A DNA stretch of 64,000 nucleotides, from positions 558,001-622,000 of the forward strand of contig CP019154.1 of the NCBI GenBank assembly GCA_002844335.1, written 5' to 3'. The position numbers and the translations under genes were made by a program. This DNA comes from Haloarcula taiwanensis (GTDB lineage: Archaea; Halobacteriota; Halobacteria; Halobacteriales; Haloarculaceae). Below are positions 17,811 to 25,534 of the stretch, piece after piece (position 1 is the stretch's first letter; each line of letters opens with the position of its first letter). Under the pieces are notes generated by a model. That model worked only from the letters and a program-made list of their open reading frames with translations, was not told the origin of the DNA and made no database searches.

Positions 17811-19082
17811 TCAGTCAGTGGTCGATTGCCTGAGCGTCGGTTTCGCATCGCGCTCCGGTGCGGCCGGCAAGGACGCGACCGCTGCGGGGAGCGCAGCCAG
17901 TGGGACGGTGTCGTGAGCGGCGCTTGTGCAGGTGCTCTCGTCCGGTTCGACAGCAAGACAGGTACCGGCAGCCTCGACGACCGGGCTGTTGCCGTCACTG
18001 GTTTCGCCCGCCGTCACGACGGCGTCGGCGGCCCGGGCGAGTTCGACCGCACGCCCGCGGGTCGCGTCGTCAATGCCCGCGAAGGCCGGGACCGTGACCG
18101 TCTCACAGTCGAGGTCCTGCGCCCGCTCGGCGGCTATATCGCCGGCGGGCACAACGCCGACACTGACCTGACAGCCGGCACCAACGAGCGTCGAGACGGC
18201 GGACGCCGCCGGCTTACCGGTGCCGACGACGTGGACGCGGCGGTCGACCGCCTCTTGTTCGGGCAGCGGTGTCACGAGCGGCGCGTCGGTGCCGGGCTGG
18301 GTCGTCACCAGCGTCTCCGCGTCGAAGGCGTCACGGAGCGTGTCGCTCGTTAGCACGTCCGCGGGACGGCCCGCGGCGCGGATGCCGCCGCCGGCGAGCA
18401 ACACCAGTTCGTCGCAGTACCGGGCGGCCAGATTGAGGTCGTGAATCGCGGCGACGGCCGTCTTTCCGTCCTCGACCAGCGTCCGGACGAGTTCGAGCGT
18501 GCGGACGGCGTGGTTGATGTCGAGGTTCGCCGTCGGTTCGTCCAGCAGGAGCACTGGGGTCTCCTGTGCAAGCGCCCGAGCGAGGAGGACCCGCTGGCGC
18601 TCGCCGCCCGAGAGCGAGGTGAACGGCCGGTCGGCGAACTGGGCGACGCTCGCACGCTCCATCGCCCGCTCGACGGCTTGACGGTCGCCCTCGTCCATCC
18701 GGTCGAACCGGCCGAGATGCGGTGTCCGCCCCATTTCAACGGTCTGTCTGACGCTGAAATCGAATGACAGCGCGGTACCCTGTGGCGTGCTCGCGACGAG
18801 GCGGCTCACCGCCTTCGCCGAGCGGTCCGAAATCGGTTCGCCGTCGACGCGAACCGTGCCGCGGTCCGGGTCGAGCGTCCCCTTGACCGTTCGCAGGACG
18901 GTCGTCTTGCCCGCGCCGTTGGGGCCGACGAGACCGACAAGCGACCCGCGGTCGACGCTGAAATCGACGTCTGAGACGACCGATTGGTCGCCGAATGATA
19001 CCGCGAGGCCAGACACGTCGAGTATCGGTCCGGAGCGACCCCGTTCCGGGTCGGCACTGTCGGACCCAGCTCCGCCGTTCAT
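17811..19082 (-). CDS. btuD: Corrinoid ABC transporter ATPase with extra C-terminal domain
   Basis: A 423-residue ATPase. Residues about 20-260 are a FecE/BtuD-type ABC domain: Walker A GLVGPNGAGKTT, Q-loop near ASTPQG, signature TSLSGGERQRVLLARALAQ, Walker B VLLLDEPTANLD and the H-loop AAIHDLN. About 150 more residues follow (VHVVGTGKPAASAVSTLVGAGCQVSVGVVPAGD...), absent from ordinary BtuD. This part looks like an alpha/beta nucleotide-binding-like fold with a GTGKPA loop. The ATG overlaps the btuC stop by 4 bp (ATGA), so the two are translationally coupled. It should power uptake of cobalamin or a related corrinoid (or haem or siderophore) through BtuC, with BtuF as the receptor. Confidence 0.9.
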   Translation of the reverse strand: MNGGAGSDSADPERGRSGPILDVSGLAVSFGDQSVVSDVDFSVDRGSLVGLVGPNGAGKTTVLRTVKGTLDPDRGTVRVDGEPISDRSAKAVSRLVASTPQGTALSFDFSVRQTVEMGRTPHLGRFDRMDEGDRQAVERAMERASVAQFADRPFTSLSGGERQRVLLARALAQETPVLLLDEPTANLDINHAVRTLELVRTLVEDGKTAVAAIHDLNLAARYCDELVLLAGGGIRAAGRPADVLTSDTLRDAFDAETLVTTQPGTDAPLVTPLPEQEAVDRRVHVVGTGKPAASAVSTLVGAGCQVSVGVVPAGDIAAERAQDLDCETVTVPAFAGIDDATRGRAVELARAADAVVTAGETSDGNSPVVEAAGTCLAVEPDESTCTSAAHDTVPLAALPAAVASLPAAPERDAKPTLRQSTTD

Positions 19083-20149
19083 AGCTCGTGCACCTCCCGC
19101 TTCCGGAGCAAGTACAGGAAAAACGGCGCGCCGAGGACGGCGGTGACGATGCCGACCGGGACCTCGGCGCTGCCTGAGCGTGCCAGCGTGTCCGTCGCTA
19201 CGAGGAACGACGCCCCGGCGAGGGCCGCCGTCGGGAGCAGTATCCGGTGGTCCGGCCCGACGAGCAACCGCATCACGTGGGGGACGATGAGGCCGACGAA
19301 GCCGACGATGCCGGCGACGGCGACGCCCGCCGCTGTGATGACCGCCGACAGCGCGAGCAGGACTCGCTTGGTTCGTTCGACCTCGATACCGAGGCTCTGT
19401 GCGTCCTCCTCGCCGAGCAGCATGACGTTCAGGTCGCGTGCGTACGCCAGTAACACGGCGAATGGGATAGCAACGAGCACGACGCTGGTGGTCACTTCCG
19501 GCCAGGACGCACCCTTGAGATGTCCCATCAGCCAGTACAGCGCCCGGCGGATGCTCTCGCCGCTGTGGAGCAACAGGAAGGAAACGACCGCGCCGAGAAA
19601 CGTCTGTATCGCCACGCCGGCCAGCAACAGCGTCGCGACCGGCGTACGCCCGTTCCGCGTCGCGATGAGATAGACGCCGAAGGCCGCGACCAGCGCCCCC
19701 GCGAAGGCTGCGCCGCGGAGCCCGAGCCCGAACGGGATGACGACCGGTGCGACGATGAAGCCCACCGCGCCGACGGCCGCGCCGGAGGACACACCGATGA
19801 TAGAGGGGTCAGCCATCGGATTCCGGAAAATCCCTTGCATAATCGTCCCTGCGGCGGCAAGCGAGAAGCCGACGACCGCACCGAGCAGTATTCGGGGGAG
19901 CCGGACCTGCATCACAATCTGTGTCCGAAGGTCGCTTACGGCGTAGGAAAACATGTGGGCCGTGGTCACGTCGACCGTAGGGCCTGAGATAGAGATGCCC
20001 GTCGGGACGACAACGGCGTTGAGCAGCACCTTCCCGACGACGGCGGGCGGAATCCACACTGGACCGATGCCGGCGCTCGTCGTCACCACGGCACAGAGGA
20101 CGGCGACGAGCCCAGCCGACCACCCGACGGTCCGACCCGCGAAACGCAT
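19079..20149 (-). CDS. btuC: Corrinoid/iron-chelate ABC transporter permease (FecCD/BtuC family)
   Basis: A 356-residue permease with about ten hydrophobic segments. FecCD hallmarks include VRLPRILLGAVVGFSLAAAGTIMQGIFRNPMADPSIIGVSSGAAVGA near residues 90-135 and a C-terminal GIVGFVGLIVPHVMRLLVGPDHRILLPTAALAGASFLVATDTLAR. It forms the membrane channel with the ATPase encoded next, with which it overlaps by 4 bp. The receptor gene is divergent, and the two starts share a 58-bp promoter region. The cobalamin assignment rests on the clustering and family resemblance; haem or siderophore specificity is not excluded. Confidence 0.92.
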   Translation of the reverse strand: MRFAGRTVGWSAGLVAVLCAVVTTSAGIGPVWIPPAVVGKVLLNAVVVPTGISISGPTVDVTTAHMFSYAVSDLRTQIVMQVRLPRILLGAVVGFSLAAAGTIMQGIFRNPMADPSIIGVSSGAAVGAVGFIVAPVVIPFGLGLRGAAFAGALVAAFGVYLIATRNGRTPVATLLLAGVAIQTFLGAVVSFLLLHSGESIRRALYWLMGHLKGASWPEVTTSVVLVAIPFAVLLAYARDLNVMLLGEEDAQSLGIEVERTKRVLLALSAVITAAGVAVAGIVGFVGLIVPHVMRLLVGPDHRILLPTAALAGASFLVATDTLARSGSAEVPVGIVTAVLGAPFFLYLLRKREVHEL

Positions 20150-20171
20150 GTATGAAAGCCCACTTGCAGTA

Positions 20172-20185
20172 GATAAGTATTTATT
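20172..20185. promoter_or_regulatory. Shared TATA core of btuC and btuF
   Basis: The AT-only-like core gataagtatttatt reads as tatttatt toward btuF (23-30 nt before its ATG at 20208) and as atacttatc toward btuC (about 25 nt before its ATG at 20149). Both transcripts would be leaderless and their polymerases would compete for the same few bases. Confidence 0.55.
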
Positions 20186-20207
20186 GCTCCTGACACCCGC
20201 ATAGGGT

Positions 20208-21302
20208 ATGCGACGACGTGCTCTCGTCTATGTCTTTGTCGTGCTCATCGGCTCCTTCGCGGGTATCACTCCGGCGTCAGCAGCAGCTGACACGCAGGCG
20301 GACGGCTGCTCGTTCCCGGTCACGGTGACCGACGCGACCGGGACTGAGGTCACGATCGAGGAGCGTCCGGAGCGGGTGACGACGACCAATCCCTCGGCCG
20401 CCCAGACGATGTGGGAGATCGGCGGCCGCTCCCAGGTGGTCGGGCTCACTCAGTATGCGAGCTATCTGGACGGCGCTGAGAGCCGAACGAACGTCTCCGC
20501 AAGCTTCGGTGTCAACGTCGAGCGTGTCGTCAGTACGAACCCGGACCTGGTGATTGCACCGAACGCCAGCGCCGGTGACGTGGCCCCGCTCCGGCAGGCT
20601 GGCCTCACCGTGTATCACCTCCCCGCCGCGACGACTATCGAGGACATACGGGCAAAGACAACGACCATCGGTCGACTGACCGGCAACTGCGAGGGCGCGA
20701 CCGAAGCGAACGCCTGGATGGACGCGAACGTCGACGCCGTTCGGCAGGTCACCACGGGCGTTGCTGACCGACCGACGGCGCTGTACCCGCTAGGCGGAGG
20801 GTACGTGGCGGCGGGTAACACCTTCGTCACGTCGCTCATCGAACTCGCCGGCGCGGAGAACGTCGCCGCGCGCAACCACACGCAATACCCACAGCTCAAC
20901 GACGAGGTCATCCTCAAGCTTGACCCGGATGTTCTATTCGTCACCGAGAACACGGCGACCATCGCGCAGACGGAACCATACGCCAGCACGACCGCGGGCG
21001 AGACCAACACGACGGTCTCCGTCCGGGTACGGAATATCAACCAGCCTGCGCCACGGAGTGTGGTCTCGTTCGCCCACAACGCTACCGCACAGCTCTATCC
21101 GGACCGCTACGACGCCGACAGCTACGTTCCCCGGTCGGCTGTGACGCCGGCCGCGACCCAGACGAGCGAGCCCACGCCCGCGGACCACACGCCGAACACT
21201 GACCAGCCCACGACCGACGCCAGCGGTCCCGGATTCACCGCCGTCGGGGCGCTTCTCGCAGTACTTGCCCTCGTCAGCACGCTCTCACGGCGGAGGCCAT
21301 AG
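20208..21302 (+). CDS. btuF: PGF-CTERM-anchored corrinoid-binding protein
   Basis: A 364-residue secreted solute-binding protein. The signal peptide is RRRALVYVFVVLIGSFAGITPASAAA. The periplasmic-binding fold of the BtuF/FepB class starts at CSFPVTVTDATGTEVTIEERPERVTTTNPSAAQTMWEIGG and includes TNPDLVIAPNASAGDVAPLRQAGLTVYHLP. The C-terminus has a Thr/Pro-rich linker and then GPGFTAVGALLAVLALVSTLSRRR: the PGF motif, a membrane segment and an Arg-rich end, which is the sorting signal cut by archaeosortase ArtA with lipid attachment. It should catch the ligand for BtuCD outside the cell. The gene is divergent from btuC and ends just before the folate gene. Confidence 0.93.
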   Translation: MRRRALVYVFVVLIGSFAGITPASAAADTQADGCSFPVTVTDATGTEVTIEERPERVTTTNPSAAQTMWEIGGRSQVVGLTQYASYLDGAESRTNVSASFGVNVERVVSTNPDLVIAPNASAGDVAPLRQAGLTVYHLPAATTIEDIRAKTTTIGRLTGNCEGATEANAWMDANVDAVRQVTTGVADRPTALYPLGGGYVAAGNTFVTSLIELAGAENVAARNHTQYPQLNDEVILKLDPDVLFVTENTATIAQTEPYASTTAGETNTTVSVRVRNINQPAPRSVVSFAHNATAQLYPDRYDADSYVPRSAVTPAATQTSEPTPADHTPNTDQPTTDASGPGFTAVGALLAVLALVSTLSRRRP

Positions 21303-21306
21303 CGGC

Positions 21307-22035
21307 ATGGACAAACAACGCATCCGTGAGACAGTCTGGGACGCGCTGGAAGAACGGGGCGTCGCCCGGTTCCCGTTCCCGCCCCACGACCGGATTCCGA
21401 ACTTTGAGGGCGCGAGTGAGGCCGCACTGCGCCTGACAGAGACCGCAGTCTGGGACGCCGCCGAGACGGTCAAGGCGAACCCGGACTCGCCACAGCTTCC
21501 GGCCCGACGGGCGGCGTTGCGGGCCGGAAAGACGGTGTATATGGCTGTACCCCGGCTTCGGGACGAGCGGTGTTTCTACGAACTCGACCCCGACGACCTC
21601 GATGATATCGAGGCCGCGCCGGCCATCTCGAATGTTGCGGACCACGCGCGACAGGTCGGTCCCGAGGCGGTCGGAGGCGTCGACCTCGTCGTGTCGGGGT
21701 CGGTCGCGGTCACTGAAGACGGCGCACGAATCGGCAAGGGCGAGGGGTACAGTGACCTCGAATACGCTGTCCTCCGGGAACTGGGACTGGTCGACGAGAC
21801 GACGCCGGTCGTGACGACGGTCCACGAACTCCAGATTGTGGGCGGTCCGGAGGGCGTCGTCGACACTACCGTTCCTGTCGACGACCACGACGTGCCGATA
21901 GACTCGGTCGTGACGCCGGACCGGACTGTCGAGACAGCCACTACGCACACGACGCCGACGGGCGTCGATTGGGACGCGCTTTCCGCGGACCGAATCGACG
22001 AGATTCCGGTACTTTCCTCGCGCCGTTCTGACTGA
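21307..22035 (+). CDS. 5-formyltetrahydrofolate cyclo-ligase
   Basis: A 242-residue protein of the 5-FTHF cyclo-ligase (MTHFS) family, which converts 5-formyl-THF to methenyl-THF with ATP. Visible features: MDKQRIRETVWDALEERGVARFPFPPHDRIPNFEG at the start, the phosphate-binding KTVYMAVPRLRD, and the C-terminal glycine motif ARIGKGEGYSDLEYAVLRELG, which corresponds to the GxGxGYYD-type ATP site. The ATG giving MDKQRIRE was chosen; an in-frame upstream start would overlap the end of btuF. The gap to btuF is only 4 nt, so co-transcription with btuF is likely. Confidence 0.88.
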   Translation: MDKQRIRETVWDALEERGVARFPFPPHDRIPNFEGASEAALRLTETAVWDAAETVKANPDSPQLPARRAALRAGKTVYMAVPRLRDERCFYELDPDDLDDIEAAPAISNVADHARQVGPEAVGGVDLVVSGSVAVTEDGARIGKGEGYSDLEYAVLRELGLVDETTPVVTTVHELQIVGGPEGVVDTTVPVDDHDVPIDSVVTPDRTVETATTHTTPTGVDWDALSADRIDEIPVLSSRRSD

Positions 22036-22090
22036 CTTCACAGCCGCTGTCCCGGGTACGACCCTGGTAATGAAAGCTTACCGGCGGTAC

Positions 22091-22098
22091 AACTTTAT
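22091..22098 (+). promoter_or_regulatory. TATA box for the second receiver kinase gene
   Basis: The sequence aactttat lies 23-30 nt before the ATG at 22121 and so supports that start; the in-frame ATG at 22070 is upstream of the box. Confidence 0.5.
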
Positions 22099-22120
22099 CC
22101 CCACATTCCCTGAAAGACGT

Positions 22121-24046
22121 ATGGATACACCCGTGGCCACGCCGAACCGTCACGGGGCCGATGGAACTGCTGGACAGGTCCGTGTCCTCTATGTCGACGA
22201 GGACTGTGACGATATCACAGCGGTCAAAGAGACGCTGACTGATAGCGCCGACGAATTCACTGTGACGGTTTGTGAAACGGCAACAGACGCCCTCAGTGCC
22301 CTCGAAGACGCGTCCTACGACTGTGTTGTCAGCGAGTATCGATTGCCGGCCCGGAACGGGATCGAACTGCTGGGCGCTGTTCGGGACCGGTCGTTTGACC
22401 TCCCGTTTCTGCTGTTTACTGATGACGGAGACGAGAGCGTGGCCAGCGAGGCCATTTCGGCCGGTGTCACGGACTACGTGACGAAGACGCCCCTCTCGGA
22501 ACAGACGGAACTGCTTCGACAGCGGATCACCGCTGCCGTTGCTCGCTCCCGGGAGGAGTCGGACATCCTCGACCGGATGACCGACGCGTTCTTCGCTGTT
22601 GACGAGAACTGGGAGTTCACGTACGCCAACGAGCGTGGTCGGCGCATCATCGAGCGTGCGATGAAGGGGGACGGAGCGACGACGGACCTGCTGGGGCGCA
22701 ACATCTGGGAGGTGATTCCGTCCATAGAGGGGACGGAGTTCAGCAAGCGGTATCGGGAGGCGATGTCGAACCAGGAGCCGACATCCTTCGAGGCGTACTT
22801 CGAGCCGCTACAGACGTGGTTTGAGGTGTCCGTGTACCCGTCGTCGACAGGCATCTCGGTGTATTTCCGTGACATCACGGAGCGCCAGAAACACGAGGAG
22901 AAGCTCAGAGGGAGAGAACGAACGCTCAGAGAAATCTATGCCGTCATCTCGCGCAAAGACATGGATTTCGAGGCGAAGGTCGAGCGCTTGCTCGAAATCG
23001 GCCAACACGTCCTCGGAACGGAGACGGCCGCACTCTCGCGTATCGACGGTGACAGATACGTCTTCGAAATCGTAACCGACCGGACGGGCACTACCGAAGC
23101 GGGCGATACGGTCCCGCTGGAGGCAACGAACTGCGAGCGGGCCGTCATCGAGGAGCAGACGCTGGTGCTGGCCGATATCGCTGAAGACCGGCCAGATCTG
23201 GCCGAAAGGGCTGGCTACACGGAGATGGGCATCTCTTGTTACCTTGGAACTCCTGTTATCGTCGACGGGTCAGTGTTCGGGACGTTCTGCTTCTACGGTA
23301 CGGACCCCCGTGACTCATTCTCTGAGTGGGAAGTCACACTCGTCGAGTTGATGGGGAACTGGGTCAGCTACGAGCAAGAGCGCGAACGCCGCGAGCAGGA
23401 ACTCACCCGCGAGCGGAACCGTCTGGAGGACTTCGCCAGCGTCGTCAGCCACGACCTCCGGAACCCGCTTAGCGTGGCGTTCGGCCGGCTCACGCTTGTT
23501 GAGGAAGAATACGACGGGAATCCGGAGCACATCGAGTCGCTCCACCGGTCACTCGAACGGATGGACGAACTCATCGACGACGTGCTCGCGCTCGCTCGCG
23601 GCGGCCACAAGGTCATCGACGCGAACGAAACGTCGTTAGACGATATCATCACCGCCGCTTGGGACACTGTCGAAAGCTCGGACGCGACGCTCGAACGAAT
23701 TGAGACGGACGCGGAAATCACGGGCGACCAGACGCGCCTCCAGCAGCTGTTCGAGAACCTCTTCCGAAACAGTGTGGAGCACAGCGACGACCCCGTGACT
23801 GTTCGCGTCGGGACGCTCTCGGGTGGGCGGGGGTTCTACGTGGCGGACGACGGCCCCGGGATTCCCGAGGACGAGCGTGAGCAGGTGTTCGAGCGCGGCT
23901 ACACAACGAGCGACGACGGGACCGGCTTCGGGCTGGCTATTGTCTCCGAAATCGTCGACGCACACGGTGGGCGAATAACTGTCGCAGAAAGCGATGGCGG
24001 CGGGGTGCGATTCGACGTGACCGGGGTTCAGGTCGACCGCCTATAA
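22121..24046 (+). CDS. Pseudo-receiver/PAS/GAF sensor histidine kinase
   Basis: A 641-residue cytoplasmic kinase. The N-terminal receiver-like domain (about 20-140) resembles that of the kinase at 6289 (VASEAISAGVTDY is shared) and keeps the acidic pair (VDEDCDD), Thr (FTDDG) and Lys (VTKTP). The phospho-acceptor Asp, however, is replaced by Glu72 in VVSEYRLPARNG. Then come PAS (about 155-265, ILDRMTDAFFAVDENWEFTYAN), GAF (about 280-430), HisKA with His444 (FASVVSHDLRNPLSV) and HATPase (NLFRNSVEHSDD, ADDGPGIP, TGFGLAIVSEI). The Glu may mimic a constantly phosphorylated receiver. The stop overlaps that of the convergent oxidoreductase by 6 bp. Confidence 0.92.
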   Translation: MDTPVATPNRHGADGTAGQVRVLYVDEDCDDITAVKETLTDSADEFTVTVCETATDALSALEDASYDCVVSEYRLPARNGIELLGAVRDRSFDLPFLLFTDDGDESVASEAISAGVTDYVTKTPLSEQTELLRQRITAAVARSREESDILDRMTDAFFAVDENWEFTYANERGRRIIERAMKGDGATTDLLGRNIWEVIPSIEGTEFSKRYREAMSNQEPTSFEAYFEPLQTWFEVSVYPSSTGISVYFRDITERQKHEEKLRGRERTLREIYAVISRKDMDFEAKVERLLEIGQHVLGTETAALSRIDGDRYVFEIVTDRTGTTEAGDTVPLEATNCERAVIEEQTLVLADIAEDRPDLAERAGYTEMGISCYLGTPVIVDGSVFGTFCFYGTDPRDSFSEWEVTLVELMGNWVSYEQERERREQELTRERNRLEDFASVVSHDLRNPLSVAFGRLTLVEEEYDGNPEHIESLHRSLERMDELIDDVLALARGGHKVIDANETSLDDIITAAWDTVESSDATLERIETDAEITGDQTRLQQLFENLFRNSVEHSDDPVTVRVGTLSGGRGFYVADDGPGIPEDEREQVFERGYTTSDDGTGFGLAIVSEIVDAHGGRITVAESDGGGVRFDVTGVQVDRL

Positions 24047-25441
24047 CTGGTCGACGCAGTCCCGAATGAGTCCGTCGACGTTCTCCGGGAGCGTCGGATG
24101 GTAGGCCCGGTCCGGCAGGTCACGCACGTCAAGGCCGAGCTCGACAATGGTCTGGAACGTCTTGGCGAAGCTGTCCGCGTGGTAGTGCATCCCTTGCCAG
24201 CCGAGTACTGTTCCGTCCTCCGCGTCGACGACGAGTTTCGCAAGGCCCTCGGGCACGTCTTTCGATTTGAACACGCCGTCGTCGCTGGCCTGTCGCGTCG
24301 CCGTGACGATGTCGTAGCCCGCTTCTTTCGCAGTCTCCTCGTTGTGGCCGACGCGAGCGAACGGATAGACGCCGAGCCCGGAGAAGATAACGTGGTGGTG
24401 GACATTCCGGTAGTCTTCGAGCGAGCCACCGGACTCTTGCCGGACGATGTTCTCGGCGGCGGTGAAGCCCTGCTCCTTGGCGACGTGGAGAATCGGCTCC
24501 TTGCCGTTGACGTCGCCGACGGCGTAGATGTGGTCGGCGTCGCGGGTCTGCATCGTGTCTTTCGCCCAGTCGCCCTCCACTGAGATGGACGTGTTCTCTA
24601 ACCCCAAGCCCTCGACGGTCGGGCGACGGCCGGTGAACAGGAACAGCTGGTCGGCCTCGAACGTTTCCTCGCCGCCGTCGTCGTACTCGACGGTGAGGCG
24701 GACGCCGCCGTCTTCTGTCTCCTCCAGTTCCTTCTCGTAGCAGTTCGTCGGAACGGTCACGTCCCAGTTGTCCTCGTAGATGTCGAGCGCCTCGTCGCCG
24801 AACTCCGGGTCGCCCTCGTCGATGGGCCGGTCGTCGTGCTCGATAACTGTGAGTTCCATCCCACCGGCCTCGGCGAGGTACGGCACCATCTCCATCCCGA
24901 TGTACCCAAAGCCCATCACGATGCCAGAGTCGGGGAACTCAGTGGCATCGAGCACCTGGTCGCTCGTCATGAAGTCGACCTCGTTGATTCCGGGTGTGTC
25001 TGGGATGTTCACGCTGGAGCCGGTCGCGATGACGACGTAGTCGGCTTCGTGTTCCTCGCCTCCGGCCCGGACCGTATGCTCGTCGACGAACGTGGCAGTG
25101 TCGTGGATGAACGTCACGTCGTCGCGCTCGGCCATTTCGTGGATAGAATCCCGGCGGTGTCCCGCCCAGCCGAGGACGTGGTCGTCCTTCCGTTCGACGA
25201 CGGCTTCCAGATCGACTTCGGGCACGTCGCCGACGAGACGGTCGTCGTGGCGCGCCTGGAAGCGGTGTGCACCTGCGGAGAGCACTTCCTTGGACGGCAT
25301 ACAGCCACGAAGGATACAGAGGCCACCGCCGGGCTCGCCGTTGTCGACGAGCGTGAGTTCGATGTCCTCCTCCTCGACAAGGTCGCCGGCGACTGCGGCC
25401 CCGGCACTCCCATACGCGCCGATGATAACGACGTGAGTCAT
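24041..25441 (-). CDS. Class I pyridine nucleotide-disulfide oxidoreductase
   Basis: A 466-residue flavoprotein of the dihydrolipoamide dehydrogenase/mercuric reductase class. FAD site at the N-terminus (VVIIGAYGSAGAA), redox-active Cys42 and Cys47 in LCILRGCMPSK, second dinucleotide fold near 170-200 (GIVMGFGYIGMEMVPYLAEAGG), FAD motif HIYAVGDVNG and the C-terminal active-site His/Glu in YHPTLPE. Like most of the class it should be a homodimer that uses NAD(P)H or NAD(P)+ and a disulfide substrate; which substrate is unclear. No 2-oxoacid dehydrogenase genes are nearby, which argues against a plain E3 role. The first glycine loop reads GAYGSAG rather than GxGxxG. Confidence 0.88.
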   Translation of the reverse strand: MTHVVIIGAYGSAGAAVAGDLVEEEDIELTLVDNGEPGGGLCILRGCMPSKEVLSAGAHRFQARHDDRLVGDVPEVDLEAVVERKDDHVLGWAGHRRDSIHEMAERDDVTFIHDTATFVDEHTVRAGGEEHEADYVVIATGSSVNIPDTPGINEVDFMTSDQVLDATEFPDSGIVMGFGYIGMEMVPYLAEAGGMELTVIEHDDRPIDEGDPEFGDEALDIYEDNWDVTVPTNCYEKELEETEDGGVRLTVEYDDGGEETFEADQLFLFTGRRPTVEGLGLENTSISVEGDWAKDTMQTRDADHIYAVGDVNGKEPILHVAKEQGFTAAENIVRQESGGSLEDYRNVHHHVIFSGLGVYPFARVGHNEETAKEAGYDIVTATRQASDDGVFKSKDVPEGLAKLVVDAEDGTVLGWQGMHYHADSFAKTFQTIVELGLDVRDLPDRAYHPTLPENVDGLIRDCVDQL

Positions 25442-25534
25442 ACGAGTGCTAGAGCGACGGCATCAAATAAAGGCTTCAGTGGCGTGTTTCGCCCAGACAC
25501 GACCGACGTGTGGTCGTCTGTCCTACTGACCCGG

